From NCBI RefSeq assembly GCF_001184025.1, contig NZ_BBYG01000008.1, positions 248,001 through 312,000 on the forward strand: a stretch of 64,000 nt of DNA. The letters are read 5' to 3'. Made by a program: the position numbers and the translations under genes. How positions within the stretch are numbered: the first letter of the stretch is position 1; each line of letters starts with the position of its first letter. Below are positions 1 through 12,866 of this stretch, piece after piece. The stretch comes from Streptomyces maremycinicus. Its GTDB lineage: Bacteria; Actinomycetota; Actinomycetes; Streptomycetales; Streptomycetaceae. Below the pieces are notes generated by a model. The model made no database searches, was not told where the DNA came from, and saw only the letters and a program-made list of their open reading frames with translations.

Positions 1-19
1 CATCAGTGTGCCAAGTGGC

Positions 20-25
20 TACACT
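20..25 (+). promoter_or_regulatory. possible -10 element upstream of rpoB
   Basis: TACACT fits an actinobacterial -10 hexamer. The matching -35 would fall at or before the window edge and cannot be checked. If real, it gives a leader of about 160 nt for rpoB. Nothing else is seen in bases 1-189, which are the rplL-rpoB intergenic region. Confidence 0.3.
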
Positions 26-189
26 GACCCTTTGCGCTGCCTGTTAGCTGTTCCCTGCCCGTCACCAGGGGCATGCCCTCACTTGAGTCGGACGACCGGA
101 CTATCCCCCACCTGGGATTTCTGTCTCTGTGCGCAGGATGAGGAGCCGGTACGCGCGTAGTGAGTCCGAGCCCTCGGAAGGACCCCCTC

Positions 190-3100
190 TTGGCCGCCTC
201 GCGCAACGCCTCGATCGCGAATACGAACAACGCCGCCAGCACCGCCCCGCTGCGCATCTCCTTTGCAAAGATCAGGGAGCCCCTCGAGGTTCCGAACCTT
301 CTCGCGCTGCAAACCGAGAGCTTTGACTGGCTGCTCGGCAACGACGCGTGGAAGGGTCGCGTCGAGGCCGCCCTGGAGTCCGGTCAGGACGTCCCCACCA
401 AGTCCGGTCTGGAGGAGATCTTCGAGGAGATCTCGCCGATCGAGGACTTCTCCGGGTCGATGTCGCTGACCTTCCGCGACCACCGTTTCGAGCCTCCGAA
501 GAACAGCATCGACGAGTGCAAGGACCGCGACTTCACGTACGCGGCCCCGCTCTTCGTGACGGCCGAGTTCACCAACAACGAGACCGGCGAGATCAAGTCC
601 CAGACGGTCTTCATGGGCGACTTCCCGCTCATGACCAACAAGGGCACCTTCGTCATCAACGGCACCGAGCGTGTCGTGGTGTCCCAGCTGGTCCGTTCGC
701 CGGGCGTCTACTTCGACTCCTCGATCGACAAGACGTCCGACAAGGACATCTTCTCCGCCAAGGTCATCCCCTCCCGGGGTGCCTGGCTGGAGCTGGAGAT
801 CGACAAGCGCGACATGGTCGGTGTGCGTATCGACCGCAAGCGCAAGCAGTCCGTCACCGTCCTTCTGAAGGCTCTCGGCTGGACCACCGAGCAGATCCTC
901 GAGGAGTTCGGCGAGTACGAGTCCATGCGCGCCACCCTGGAGAAGGACCACACCCAGGGCCAGGACGACGCGCTGCTGGACATCTACCGCAAGCTGCGTC
1001 CGGGCGAGCCGCCCACGCGTGAGGCCGCGCAGACGCTGCTCGAGAACCTCTACTTCAACCCCAAGCGCTACGACCTGGCCAAGGTCGGCCGCTACAAGGT
1101 CAACAAGAAGCTCGGCGGCGAGGCCCCGCTCAACGCGGGTGTCCTGACCGTCGAGGACGTCATCGCGACGATCAAGTACCTGGTCAAGCTGCACGCCGGG
1201 GAGACCGAGACGGTCGGCGAGTCCGGTCGCTCGATCATGGTCGAGACCGACGACATCGACCACTTCGGCAACCGTCGTATCCGCAGCGTCGGCGAGCTCA
1301 TCCAGAACCAGGTCCGTACGGGTCTGGCTCGTATGGAGCGCGTCGTGCGCGAGCGCATGACGACCCAGGACGTCGAGGCGATCACGCCGCAGACCCTGAT
1401 CAACATCCGGCCGGTCGTCGCCTCCATCAAGGAGTTCTTCGGCACCAGCCAGCTGTCGCAGTTCATGGACCAGAACAACCCGCTGTCGGGCCTGACGCAC
1501 AAGCGTCGTCTCAACGCCCTCGGCCCGGGTGGTCTGTCCCGTGAGCGGGCCGGCTTCGAGGTCCGTGACGTGCACCCGTCCCACTACGGACGCATGTGCC
1601 CGATCGAGACCCCCGAAGGCCCGAACATCGGTCTGATCGGTTCGCTCGCCTCCTACGGCCGCGTCAACGCGTTCGGTTTCGTGGAGACGCCGTACCGCCG
1701 GGTCACCGACGGTGTCGTCACCGACGAGGTCGACTACCTGACGGCCGACGAAGAGGACCGGTTCGTCATCGCGCAGGCCAACGCCACGCTCGACGACGAC
1801 CTGCGCTTCACCGAGAACCGCGTCCTGGTCCGCCGCCGTGGCGGTGAGGTCGACTACGTCCCCGGTGACGACGTGGACTACATGGACGTCTCGCCGCGCC
1901 AGATGGTGTCGGTCGCGACCGCCATGATCCCGTTCCTCGAGCACGACGACGCCAACCGCGCTCTCATGGGCGCGAACATGATGCGTCAGGCCGTGCCGCT
2001 CATCAAGAGCGAGGCCCCGCTCGTCGGCACCGGCATGGAGTACCGCTCCGCCGTCGACGCCGGCGACGTGGTCAAGGCCGAGAAGGACGGTGTGGTCCAG
2101 GAGGTCTCCGCGGACTACATCACCACGACCAACGACGACGGCACGTACATCACGTACCGCCTGGCCAAGTTCTCCCGGTCCAACCAGGGCACCTCGGTCA
2201 ACCAGAAGGTCATCGTCAACGAGGGCGACCGGATCATCACCGGTCAGGTCCTCGCCGACGGCCCGGCCACCGAGAACGGCGAGATGGCCCTGGGCAAGAA
2301 CCTGCTCGTGGCGTTCATGCCGTGGGAGGGTCACAACTACGAGGACGCGATCATCCTGTCGCAGCGCCTCGTGCAGGACGACGTCCTCTCCTCGATCCAC
2401 ATCGAGGAGCACGAGGTCGACGCCCGTGACACCAAGCTCGGCCCGGAGGAGATCACCCGGGACATCCCGAACGTCTCCGAAGAGGTCCTCGCCGACCTCG
2501 ACGAGCGCGGCATCATCCGTATCGGTGCCGAGGTCGTCGCCGGTGACATCCTCGTCGGCAAGGTCACGCCCAAGGGTGAGACCGAGCTGACGCCGGAGGA
2601 GCGCCTGCTGCGCGCGATCTTCGGTGAGAAGGCCCGTGAGGTCCGTGACACCTCGCTGAAGGTGCCGCACGGCGAGATCGGCAAGGTCATCGGCGTCCGC
2701 GTCTTCGACCGTGAAGAGGGCGACGAGCTGCCGCCGGGCGTGAACCAGCTGGTTCGTGTCTACGTGGCGCAGAAGCGCAAGATCACGGACGGTGACAAGC
2801 TCGCCGGCCGGCACGGCAACAAGGGTGTCATCTCCAAGATCCTGCCCATCGAGGACATGCCGTTCCTCGAGGACGGGACCCCGGTCGACATCATCCTCAA
2901 CCCGCTGGGTGTGCCGTCCCGAATGAACCCGGGACAGGTGCTGGAGATCCACCTCGGCTGGCTCGCCAGCCGCGGCTGGGACGTCTCCGGTCTCGGCGAG
3001 GACTGGGCGCGGCGCCTCCAGGGCATCGGCGCCGACCAGGTCGCCCCCGGCACCAACGTCGCCACCCCGGTGTTCGACGGTGCGCGTGAGGACGAGCTCG

Positions 3101-3675
3101 CGGGTCTGCTGAACCACACCATTCCGAACCGCGACGGCGAGCGCATGGTGCTCCCGACCGGTAAGGCGCGGATGTTCGACGGCCGTAGCGGTGAGCCGTT
3201 CCCGGACCCGATCTCGGTCGGTTACATGTACATCCTGAAGCTGCACCACCTGGTCGACGACAAGCTGCACGCCCGCTCGACCGGTCCGTACTCGATGATC
3301 ACCCAGCAGCCGCTGGGTGGTAAGGCGCAGTTCGGCGGTCAGCGCTTCGGTGAGATGGAGGTGTGGGCGCTGGAGGCATACGGCGCCGCGTACGCCCTCC
3401 AGGAGCTGCTGACGATCAAGTCCGACGACGTCACCGGCCGCGTGAAGGTCTACGAGGCCATCGTCAAGGGCGAGAACATCCCCGAGCCTGGCATCCCCGA
3501 GTCCTTCAAGGTGCTCATCAAGGAGATGCAGTCTCTCTGCCTGAACGTGGAGGTGCTGTCCAGTGACGGTATGTCCATCGAGATGCGTGACACCGACGAG
3601 GATGTCTTCCGCGCTGCGGAGGAGCTCGGCATCGACCTGTCCCGGCGTGAGCCGAGCAGCGTCGAAGAGGTCTGA
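190..3675 (+). CDS. rpoB: RNA polymerase beta subunit
   Basis: Catalytic beta subunit of RNA polymerase, 1161 aa. I chose the TTG at 190: it follows a GGAAGGA ribosome site, and the protein then begins LAASRNAS and has the 1161-aa length I recall for Streptomyces. The ATG at 160 lacks a good site. The rifampicin region lies near residues 418-444 ([17 protein letters not shown]). At residue 442, where E. coli has Ser531, the codon is AAC (Asn), a position known for rifamycin resistance. The C-terminal block with [20 protein letters not shown] is intact. rpoC follows 97 bp downstream, with a hairpin between. Confidence 0.98.
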   Translation: MAASRNASIANTNNAASTAPLRISFAKIREPLEVPNLLALQTESFDWLLGNDAWKGRVEAALESGQDVPTKSGLEEIFEEISPIEDFSGSMSLTFRDHRFEPPKNSIDECKDRDFTYAAPLFVTAEFTNNETGEIKSQTVFMGDFPLMTNKGTFVINGTERVVVSQLVRSPGVYFDSSIDKTSDKDIFSAKVIPSRGAWLELEIDKRDMVGVRIDRKRKQSVTVLLKALGWTTEQILEEFGEYESMRATLEKDHTQGQDDALLDIYRKLRPGEPPTREAAQTLLENLYFNPKRYDLAKVGRYKVNKKLGGEAPLNAGVLTVEDVIATIKYLVKLHAGETETVGESGRSIMVETDDIDHFGNRRIRSVGELIQNQVRTGLARMERVVRERMTTQDVEAITPQTLINIRPVVASIKEFFGTSQLSQFMDQNNPLSGLTHKRRLNALGPGGLSRERAGFEVRDVHPSHYGRMCPIETPEGPNIGLIGSLASYGRVNAFGFVETPYRRVTDGVVTDEVDYLTADEEDRFVIAQANATLDDDLRFTENRVLVRRRGGEVDYVPGDDVDYMDVSPRQMVSVATAMIPFLEHDDANRALMGANMMRQAVPLIKSEAPLVGTGMEYRSAVDAGDVVKAEKDGVVQEVSADYITTTNDDGTYITYRLAKFSRSNQGTSVNQKVIVNEGDRIITGQVLADGPATENGEMALGKNLLVAFMPWEGHNYEDAIILSQRLVQDDVLSSIHIEEHEVDARDTKLGPEEITRDIPNVSEEVLADLDERGIIRIGAEVVAGDILVGKVTPKGETELTPEERLLRAIFGEKAREVRDTSLKVPHGEIGKVIGVRVFDREEGDELPPGVNQLVRVYVAQKRKITDGDKLAGRHGNKGVISKILPIEDMPFLEDGTPVDIILNPLGVPSRMNPGQVLEIHLGWLASRGWDVSGLGEDWARRLQGIGADQVAPGTNVATPVFDGAREDELAGLLNHTIPNRDGERMVLPTGKARMFDGRSGEPFPDPISVGYMYILKLHHLVDDKLHARSTGPYSMITQQPLGGKAQFGGQRFGEMEVWALEAYGAAYALQELLTIKSDDVTGRVKVYEAIVKGENIPEPGIPESFKVLIKEMQSLCLNVEVLSSDGMSIEMRDTDEDVFRAAEELGIDLSRREPSSVEEV

Positions 3676-3684
3676 CGGGAGTTC

Positions 3685-3712
3685 GGCAGGGCTCACCACG
3701 TTGAGCCCTGCC
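3685..3712 (+). promoter_or_regulatory. hairpin in the rpoB-rpoC gap
   Basis: An 11-bp perfect stem (GGCAGGGCTCA / TGAGCCCTGCC) with a 6-nt loop and no T tract. It is probably an RNA processing or attenuation structure inside the rpoBC transcript rather than a full terminator. Confidence 0.5.
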
Positions 3713-3772
3713 GGCCCCAGGACCCCCGTATCAGACCCCAAGACTTACAACCCTGAGAGGGATTGACGCATA

Positions 3773-7672
<3,900 letters not shown>

Positions 7673-7681
7673 TAGTTGGTT

Positions 7682-7726
7682 CCGAAGGGCGGTCACCCCG
7701 TTGCGTACGGGGTGGCCGCCCTTCGG
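7682..7726. terminator. bidirectional terminator between rpoC and the tail cluster
   Basis: Long GC-rich stem (CCGAAGGGCGG pairs with CCGCCCTTCGG, inner ACCCCG with CGGGGT). It sits between convergent rpoC (plus) and the last tail-cluster gene (minus), so it can stop both transcripts. It lacks a long T tract, as is usual in Streptomyces. Confidence 0.75.
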
Positions 7727-7772
7727 CGTGTCCGGAGCGTGTCCTGGGGTGGGACGGGGCCGGGGACCGGCC

Positions 7773-8039
7773 CTAGCGGCCGGTCAGTTCCCAGGCGGTG
7801 ACGGCGACGGTCGCCAGGGCGGCCAGGGCGCCGATGCTGGCGAGCGGCCAGCGGGAGCGTTCCAGGGCGTCGAGGCGCTGCTCGTGGTCGGCGATCTGCC
7901 GGTCGGTCTGGTCGCTGCGCTGGACCAGCAGGGCGAGCGAGCCGTCGACGCGGGCGAAACCCGCTTCCACCGTGCCCCGCAGGCGTTCCAGCTCCACGGC
8001 GACGGCGGTCGGGTCGGAGAACGGGTGGGGTTCGTTCAC
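7773..8039 (-). CDS. small phage-type membrane protein (holin accessory)
   Basis: 88 aa, GTG start with GGAAGGA upstream, overlapping the preceding holin gene by 4 nt. The N-terminal two thirds is a charged, probably coiled-coil helix (EVDs such as LERLRGTVEAGFARVDGSL). One C-terminal transmembrane segment follows (about residues 66-83, LASIGALAALATVAVTAWEL). This layout, cytoplasmic coil plus C-terminal membrane helix at the end of a lysis module, matches small holin-associated proteins of actinophages. The role is inferred from position. It is the last gene of the island before rpoC. Confidence 0.7.
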   Translation of the reverse strand: MNEPHPFSDPTAVAVELERLRGTVEAGFARVDGSLALLVQRSDQTDRQIADHEQRLDALERSRWPLASIGALAALATVAVTAWELTGR

Positions 8040-8314
8040 GCGTCCTTCCCTTCCGCACCCTCGCCGTGCGCGAGGGACAGCAACCGGGCGTCGCCGTTGA
8101 CGGGCGTGTTCGTCCGCAGCCATCCGGGGAGCAGTGCCTGGACGGCGGGCAGGGCCATGAGCCTGGTGACACCGGCGGCGGCGGTCAGTGCGCCGGCGAC
8201 CCAGGGCAGGGTGCCGGGAAGGCCGGCGGCGTCGACGACCGTCGGCAGCAGGACGCACAGGCCGACAGCGGTCTGGAGAACGGTACGGAGGGTGCGCTTG
8301 GCGGCCTCTGACAT
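8036..8314 (-). CDS. putative holin
   Basis: 92 aa with two hydrophobic segments (about residues 10-30 and 36-55) and a polar C-terminal tail, the usual build of a small phage holin. It follows the amidase gene by 15 bp and overlaps the next gene by 4 nt (ATGA type), so the three form one lysis cassette. Role in the family: membrane lesions that let the endolysin reach peptidoglycan. Function here is by context. Confidence 0.7.
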   Translation of the reverse strand: MSEAAKRTLRTVLQTAVGLCVLLPTVVDAAGLPGTLPWVAGALTAAAGVTRLMALPAVQALLPGWLRTNTPVNGDARLLSLAHGEGAEGKDA

Positions 8315-8329
8315 CGTGAGCCTCGATTC

Positions 8330-9229
8330 TCAGGAGCTGTACGGGACCTTCAGGGCCGCCCAGGACGTGGCGCCCGGCCAGCCGTCGGCGGCGGAGCCGG
8401 TGTAGCCGAGCTTGCGCTGCCACTTGGCGTAGGAGAGCCGGTCGGCCTCGGTCCACTGCGGGCCGGGGCCGGAGGTGTAGGCGGAGCAGCCGACGGCGAT
8501 CAGGCGCTTGCCGAGCGCGGTGACGACGGCGGACTTGGGGTTCTTCCGGAACCAGGCGGCGCCGGGGAACGGCTGATACCGCGGGGTGCCGGTGCCGGTG
8601 CCGGTGCCGGTGCCCGTGCCGGTGCTCGGGGTGGTCGGCTTGCGCAGCCGGGCGGCGACCCGGGCGCGGAAGTCGGCCATGCCGAAGCCGCGCGGGTCGA
8701 TCTTGGTGTTCGTCCACTCCTTGTGGCCGATCACGGAGGCGGCGGACCAGCCGTGCGCCCGGCACAGTGCGGCCGAGGCGCGGACCATGGCCTCCAGCTG
8801 GACCGCCGGCCAGGGGTCCTTGCCGTCGCCGAGGTTGACGCACTCGAAGCCGTAGAAGTGGACGTTGCCGTCGGTGTCGTTCTCGTTCGGCGCGGGCAGC
8901 GCCTTCTCGGCGATGACCGCTTTCAGTACGTCGCCGTCGCCGCTGCCCGCGTGGTTGGCGCGGCCGTTGCCGACGAGGTGGACCGTGCCGTCCTTGGCGA
9001 TCACGCCGTGGCAGAGGGGGCCGGGCAGGGCGGAGTGGCCGGCGAAGCACAGGCTCACGCTGTCGGCGGTGCCGGAGGTGACGGTGTGGTGGACGACCAC
9101 TCCGTTGACCGGTCCCCAACTGCCCTTGTGGTTGCGGTTGTTGGTGCGCCAACCGGCGCGCTCGACGACGGTGACGCCCTCGGCCCGCAGTGCGGACACG
9201 AGGGCGTCGGGGGACAGGGGGTTGGCCAT
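8330..9229 (-). CDS. N-acetylmuramoyl-L-alanine amidase endolysin
   Basis: 299 aa. The N-terminal domain is amidase_2/PGRP type: zinc-ligand motif VVHHTVT near residue 47 and the late HKEW motif near residue 170. A Thr-Gly linker encoded by a GGTGCC hexamer repeat (about residues 200-215) joins it to a C-terminal peptidoglycan-binding-like region (YAKWQRKLGYTG ... DGWPGATSWAAL). No signal peptide, so release would need the neighbouring holin. RBS GGGAGGCACCACC. In a headless tail cluster its job would be release of particles by lysis. A terminator-like hairpin precedes it. Confidence 0.9.
   Translation of the reverse strand: MANPLSPDALVSALRAEGVTVVERAGWRTNNRNHKGSWGPVNGVVVHHTVTSGTADSVSLCFAGHSALPGPLCHGVIAKDGTVHLVGNGRANHAGSGDGDVLKAVIAEKALPAPNENDTDGNVHFYGFECVNLGDGKDPWPAVQLEAMVRASAALCRAHGWSAASVIGHKEWTNTKIDPRGFGMADFRARVAARLRKPTTPSTGTGTGTGTGTGTPRYQPFPGAAWFRKNPKSAVVTALGKRLIAVGCSAYTSGPGPQWTEADRLSYAKWQRKLGYTGSAADGWPGATSWAALKVPYSS
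8585..8626 (-). repeat. hexanucleotide repeat in the endolysin linker
   Basis: Seven 6-bp units (GGTGCC five times, then CGTGCC and GGTGCT, plus-strand reading) encode the (Thr-Gly)n linker of the amidase. Slippage by whole units would keep the frame and only change linker length. Confidence 0.9.
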
Positions 9230-9260
9230 GGTGGTGCCTCCCTGGGGAGTGTTCGGGCAT

Positions 9261-9282
9261 GAGAAAACCCCGGCCGGCGGGG
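9261..9282 (-). terminator. candidate intrinsic terminator before the lysis cassette
   Basis: On the minus strand CCCCG-CCGGC-CGGGG is followed at once by TTTTCTC. It lies between the structural genes and the amidase gene, so it may limit lysis gene expression. The stem is short (5 bp plus a GC-rich loop). Confidence 0.45.
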
Positions 9283-9350
9283 GGCGGCACGGGGTGGCGG
9301 GGTGGTTCTTCTGCGAGGGGGAGGGGGAGCGGGGGTCGGGCGGTGACGCC

Positions 9351-9851
9351 TCAGAGCGTGGCGTCGGTCTCCGGATCCGGCTCGGGGTCCGGCTCGGGGG
9401 CCGCCTCCGGGTTCGTCCCCGGGACGGTTTCGGGGTCGGTCTCGGGGTCGGTCTCCGGGTCCGGGGCGGTGCCGTCGCCGTTCTCGGAGCCGTCGTCCTG
9501 CCAGCGGGCGCACAGGGCGGCGTACGCCGCCGCGCCGGCCGCGAAGTCGGCCAGGGCCGCGGCGACCGCCTGTCCGACGGCCGTCGGGTCGGGAACGACC
9601 GGGTCCGCGCCGACGGGCATGATCGTGATGCGGCCGGTGCCGCGCAGCACCGCGCCGCCCTCGCCGCTCTCGGTGAACTGGGCGGTGACGTTGACCGGCG
9701 AATAGGTATTGCTGATCGGGTCGGGGCCGATCACCGAACTGAGGCTGGTGTCGGAGATGTTGACGTGGATCGTGTGGCCGCTCTCGGTGAGGGTGGCCCG
9801 GCCCGCGTAGTCGATCGCGAGGCCCCAGGGCTGGGTGGGGTCGATGTCCAT
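9351..9851 (-). CDS. tail-cluster protein with acidic proline tail
   Basis: 166 aa. I do not recognise the family. Residues 1-85 look like a small beta-rich domain (HTIHVNISDTSLSSVIG ... NVTAQFTESG ... GTGRITIMPV). Residues 88-118 are a probable helix. The last 45 residues are an acidic Pro-Glu-Thr-Asp repeat (DPETDPETDPET). AGGAAGG precedes the ATG. It sits between the tail tip gene and the lysis cassette, where siphophages often keep small tail accessory proteins. Confidence 0.7.
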   Translation of the reverse strand: MDIDPTQPWGLAIDYAGRATLTESGHTIHVNISDTSLSSVIGPDPISNTYSPVNVTAQFTESGEGGAVLRGTGRITIMPVGADPVVPDPTAVGQAVAAALADFAAGAAAYAALCARWQDDGSENGDGTAPDPETDPETDPETVPGTNPEAAPEPDPEPDPETDATL

Positions 9852-9880
9852 GGACGCGCTGCCTTCCTGTGGTGTCGGGG

Positions 9881-10621
9881 TCAGCTCTGGCGGCCGTGCA
9901 TGAGGACCGGGGTGGCGTGGACGGTGCCGGAGGCCGAGGTGACGACGGCCTGGATCTCGACCTTGACCGTGGTCGTGTACACGGACGAGAAGGTGGTGCT
10001 GATCAGGTCCGTGTAGTCGAACTCGGTGCCCGCGGCCACCGTGGGCCCCCACTGGGCGCTGTTCACCAGCACCCTGACCTGGCCGGCCGCGCCGGAGCTG
10101 GCCGCGGTGCTCAGCCGCAGCCGCATCTTCGGCTGCCAGACCGGGTTGTACGACAGCGCGATCGTCGTCCAGGCCGTCGAGGCGGTCTGCGGCCAGCGTG
10201 CCGCCGCCGAGTCCTGCGGGGGCAGCATGGCCAGCCAGGGCCGGGCCAGACCGCCGCTGTTGACGTCGTCGGAGAAGATCTCCCGGTTGCCGTTGTCGTA
10301 GATCCGCAGCGGCTGGAGCGAGTTGGCGTTGCCGTCCCCGTTGAACAGGGTCATGGCGAGGCTGCCCGTCTGGCGGTGGATCTCCAGGCCGTACTCGGCG
10401 TCCTTCCAGGAGCCGACCCGGAACATCGTGTCGGTGCTGCCGGGGCGCTGGACCAGGAGGGTGCCGCCGTCGGTGACCTTCAGGGTGCCGTCCTTGATCT
10501 CCACCTCGCCGCCGGTGATCGTGTTGAGGGCGGGACGGGTGTTGACGGCGGTGGACAGCTGCTGGATGCGGCGTTCCATCTGGGTGAGCCGGTCGATGAT
10601 GTCTTCGGGGAGCTGGGGCAT
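9881..10621 (-). CDS. putative tail tip protein
   Basis: 246 aa. A short N-terminal coiled coil (DIIDRLTQMERRIQQLSTAV) is followed by a beta-rich region of repeated Gly/Asp turns (GEVEIKDGTLKVTDGGTLLV). It then has a domain with aromatic and Val/Thr-rich strands ending in VTSASGTVHATPVLMHGRQS. A coil-then-beta layout is typical of trimeric fibre or tip proteins. It overlaps the upstream hub-like gene by one base. A close named family is not recognised; tail structural role is from context. Confidence 0.7.
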   Translation of the reverse strand: MPQLPEDIIDRLTQMERRIQQLSTAVNTRPALNTITGGEVEIKDGTLKVTDGGTLLVQRPGSTDTMFRVGSWKDAEYGLEIHRQTGSLAMTLFNGDGNANSLQPLRIYDNGNREIFSDDVNSGGLARPWLAMLPPQDSAAARWPQTASTAWTTIALSYNPVWQPKMRLRLSTAASSGAAGQVRVLVNSAQWGPTVAAGTEFDYTDLISTTFSSVYTTTVKVEIQAVVTSASGTVHATPVLMHGRQS

Positions 10622-11766
10622 CAGGCCTCCTCCAGGTAGAGCTCGGCGGTGTCGGGGCGGCCGCGCTGGGCCGGGCTGACCTTGACGCCGATGATCCGGT
10701 AGCGGGCGTCCAGGCCCTCGGTCCACCACTCGTCGGTGATCCGGAGCCGGACGGTGCGGCCCAGCAGCGCCGACGGCACCAGGTCGTCGAGGCGGACGCT
10801 GATCTCGGGGATCACCACGGCGCCGGTGCCCTCGGCGAGTTCGGCGTTGGCCAGGGACCGCAGGACCGTCGTGCTCGCGATGTCGTTGTGGTCCGAGGCG
10901 AGGTCGATCCGCGGGTAGCCGACCGCGATCAGGGCCTCGCCGTCGGGGATGTCGGCGTCCGCGAAGAGCGGACGGGACTCGACGGCCTGGTTGGTGTTGT
11001 CCGTGGCGCCGCGGGCCCGGGCGGTGGTCCCGCCGCGGGTGGCGTCGCGCGGGAAGGTGTACGACAGGATCGTGCCGGGCCGGTCCATCACCAGGTCGGT
11101 GCTGCCGGTGGTGATCCTCGGGCTGCCCAGCCGCAGCCGGCGGACCCGGGCGCCGTCGACCGGGTCGCGGTAGACGGCGATGTAGTGCTCGAAGCCGTTC
11201 TCCAGCGCGGCCAGGGCGTCGAGCGCCTCCAGGTACACGGTCTCGTCGCCGTCGCGGTACGACACCGAGCGCGCCCGTCCGGAGGTCTCGGTCCCGTAGG
11301 TGACGCCGATGTCGCCGCCGGTCGGTGCCGGCGGGGTGCCGTCGTCGACGAGCTCGCCGGTCTGGAGGTGCCGCCACAGCTTGCGGGCCACCTCCAGCTG
11401 GTCGTCGGTCCCGGGGAAGGAGAGGTCGGCCCGGATCCGGCGGCGGCCCGCGTACGACTCGAAGGTGGCCGCCTGGATGCCGAGGGTGAGGACGCCCCGG
11501 TCGTCGCTCTGGAGGGTGGCCGTCCAGATGATGCCGCCCCACCACAGGTCGTTGCCGCGCTGGAGGTAGACCGCGGTGCGGCCCTCCTCGATGCGGCGGA
11601 CGCGGGCGGCCATCTCCGCGTTGGGCACGGGGACGGTGCCGGAGAGGGATCCGGCCTTGCCGATGTAGTCGTCGACGGTGACGTCCCGCAGCGGCAGGAT
11701 GTCGATGGTGTCGTCGGTGCGCAGATCGCAGAAGATCGCGCGGTAGGGGGTGGTGGTCGTGGTCAT
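10621..11766 (-). CDS. tail hub / baseplate-like protein
   Basis: 381 aa, in the place where siphophages encode the tail-associated hub. The N-terminus (YRAIFCDLRTDDTIDILPLRDVTVDDYIG) and the Trp-rich stretch WWGGIIWTATLQSDDRG resemble hub proteins of actinophages of the Gp37-like type. The C-terminal part has LLGRTVRLRITDEWWTEGLDARYRIIGVKV, the metal-free barrel-like end common in these proteins. Tentative name; tail structural role is well supported by order. Starts 36 bp after the fourth fibre paralogue. Confidence 0.7.
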   Translation of the reverse strand: MTTTTTPYRAIFCDLRTDDTIDILPLRDVTVDDYIGKAGSLSGTVPVPNAEMAARVRRIEEGRTAVYLQRGNDLWWGGIIWTATLQSDDRGVLTLGIQAATFESYAGRRRIRADLSFPGTDDQLEVARKLWRHLQTGELVDDGTPPAPTGGDIGVTYGTETSGRARSVSYRDGDETVYLEALDALAALENGFEHYIAVYRDPVDGARVRRLRLGSPRITTGSTDLVMDRPGTILSYTFPRDATRGGTTARARGATDNTNQAVESRPLFADADIPDGEALIAVGYPRIDLASDHNDIASTTVLRSLANAELAEGTGAVVIPEISVRLDDLVPSALLGRTVRLRITDEWWTEGLDARYRIIGVKVSPAQRGRPDTAELYLEEA

Positions 11767-11802
11767 ACGGCGGTCAGCTCCCAGGGCCGGTGCGGGTCGC
11801 GC

Positions 11803-12825
11803 TCACAGCACGAAGCAGGCGGAGAAGCGCACGACGTTGCCGACCTGGATGACACCGCTGGTCGACCAGCTGATCAGCTGGACCGACCCGTCGGCGGCGA
11901 TCCGGACGGCACCGTCGGCGTAGCCGTCGCTCGCGGACGCGTAGGTCTCGAGGACCGGCCGCCAGCCGGCCGGGAGGGTGCAGATCAGCTCGTCGCCCAC
12001 GTTGCCCGGGTTGGTGGTGCCGGCGGCCGTCGCGGTGAGGGCGCTGGTGACGCGGGTGAGACCGACGCTGAACGAGCACACACCGCGGGTGCGGCGGGCG
12101 CCGAACCACGACAGCGACCAGTTGCCCTGGGCGGTGACCCCGGCGGTGGTCGTCTCCACGACGAGCGGCGGCTGGTAGTCGGTCCAGGCGGTGCCGGACC
12201 AGCGCTGGATCACGCCGCTCAGGTCCCGGTACTGGCCCGGGTAGGCGCCGTTGGAGGTGTCCGTGGTCACCGGGAGGATGCCGCCGACGCCGACCGTGGC
12301 GGTGCGGCGGCCGACCAGCGCGGTGGCCCAGGCGATGCCGCCGGTGCCGGCGCTCGCCTTGGCCGGCACGGTGACCTCGTACAGCGGGAGCGACAGGCCG
12401 GGCGGCGCCGGTACCGTCGGGGCGGCGGCCGGGGTGCCCGGGACGATCTCGACGACGGCCTCGGCGCGGCCCGTGCCGTCGTAGGCGTCGTCGTAGACCC
12501 GCAGGACGAGCAGGTCGACGCGGTTGTACTGGGCGTCGCCGTCCGCGAACGTCACCGGCAGGTACTCGGTGAGGGCGACCGGGTAGGCGCCCCTGGCGTC
12601 GGTGCTCTGGAGCACGGCACGGCCGGGGCTGACCGTGGCGGACATGCTGTTCGCGGTGCCGGTGAGCGTGAAGCCGGCGATGCGGAAGGCGCCGTCGGCG
12701 GAGCCCGGCAGGACGCCGGAGCGGGTGGCGACGGGCGAGGTGGGGGTCAGGGCGCCGAGCGAGACGAGACGGGTGTCCTCACGGGACTGGCCGTCGGGGG
12801 AGAGCCAGCCGGAGCGCACGGGCAT
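11803..12825 (-). CDS. fibre-like paralogue 1 (one GQYRD module)
   Basis: 340 aa, the shortest of four tandem paralogues. Conserved N-terminal region (about 1-190): SGWLSPDGQSREDTR, SGVLPGSADG, GAYPVALTE, RVYDDAYDGTGRAEA. Then one module with GAYPGQYRD ... IQRWSGTAW. Then a unique C-terminal domain of about 115 residues (WSLSWFGARRTRGVCSFSVG to VVRFSACFVL), beta-rich. Conserved base plus private tip is the pattern expected of receptor-binding proteins attached to a common baseplate. RBS GAAAGGAG. Confidence 0.8.
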   Translation of the reverse strand: MPVRSGWLSPDGQSREDTRLVSLGALTPTSPVATRSGVLPGSADGAFRIAGFTLTGTANSMSATVSPGRAVLQSTDARGAYPVALTEYLPVTFADGDAQYNRVDLLVLRVYDDAYDGTGRAEAVVEIVPGTPAAAPTVPAPPGLSLPLYEVTVPAKASAGTGGIAWATALVGRRTATVGVGGILPVTTDTSNGAYPGQYRDLSGVIQRWSGTAWTDYQPPLVVETTTAGVTAQGNWSLSWFGARRTRGVCSFSVGLTRVTSALTATAAGTTNPGNVGDELICTLPAGWRPVLETYASASDGYADGAVRIAADGSVQLISWSTSGVIQVGNVVRFSACFVL

Positions 12826-12866
12826 GGTCGACTCCTTTCGGGAGAACGGGCGGGAGCGGACGCTGG

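Noticed and set aside
160..189. Upstream ATG for rpoB
   Set aside because: No ribosome site, while the TTG at 190 has GGAAGGA and gives the 1161-aa length recalled for the genus.
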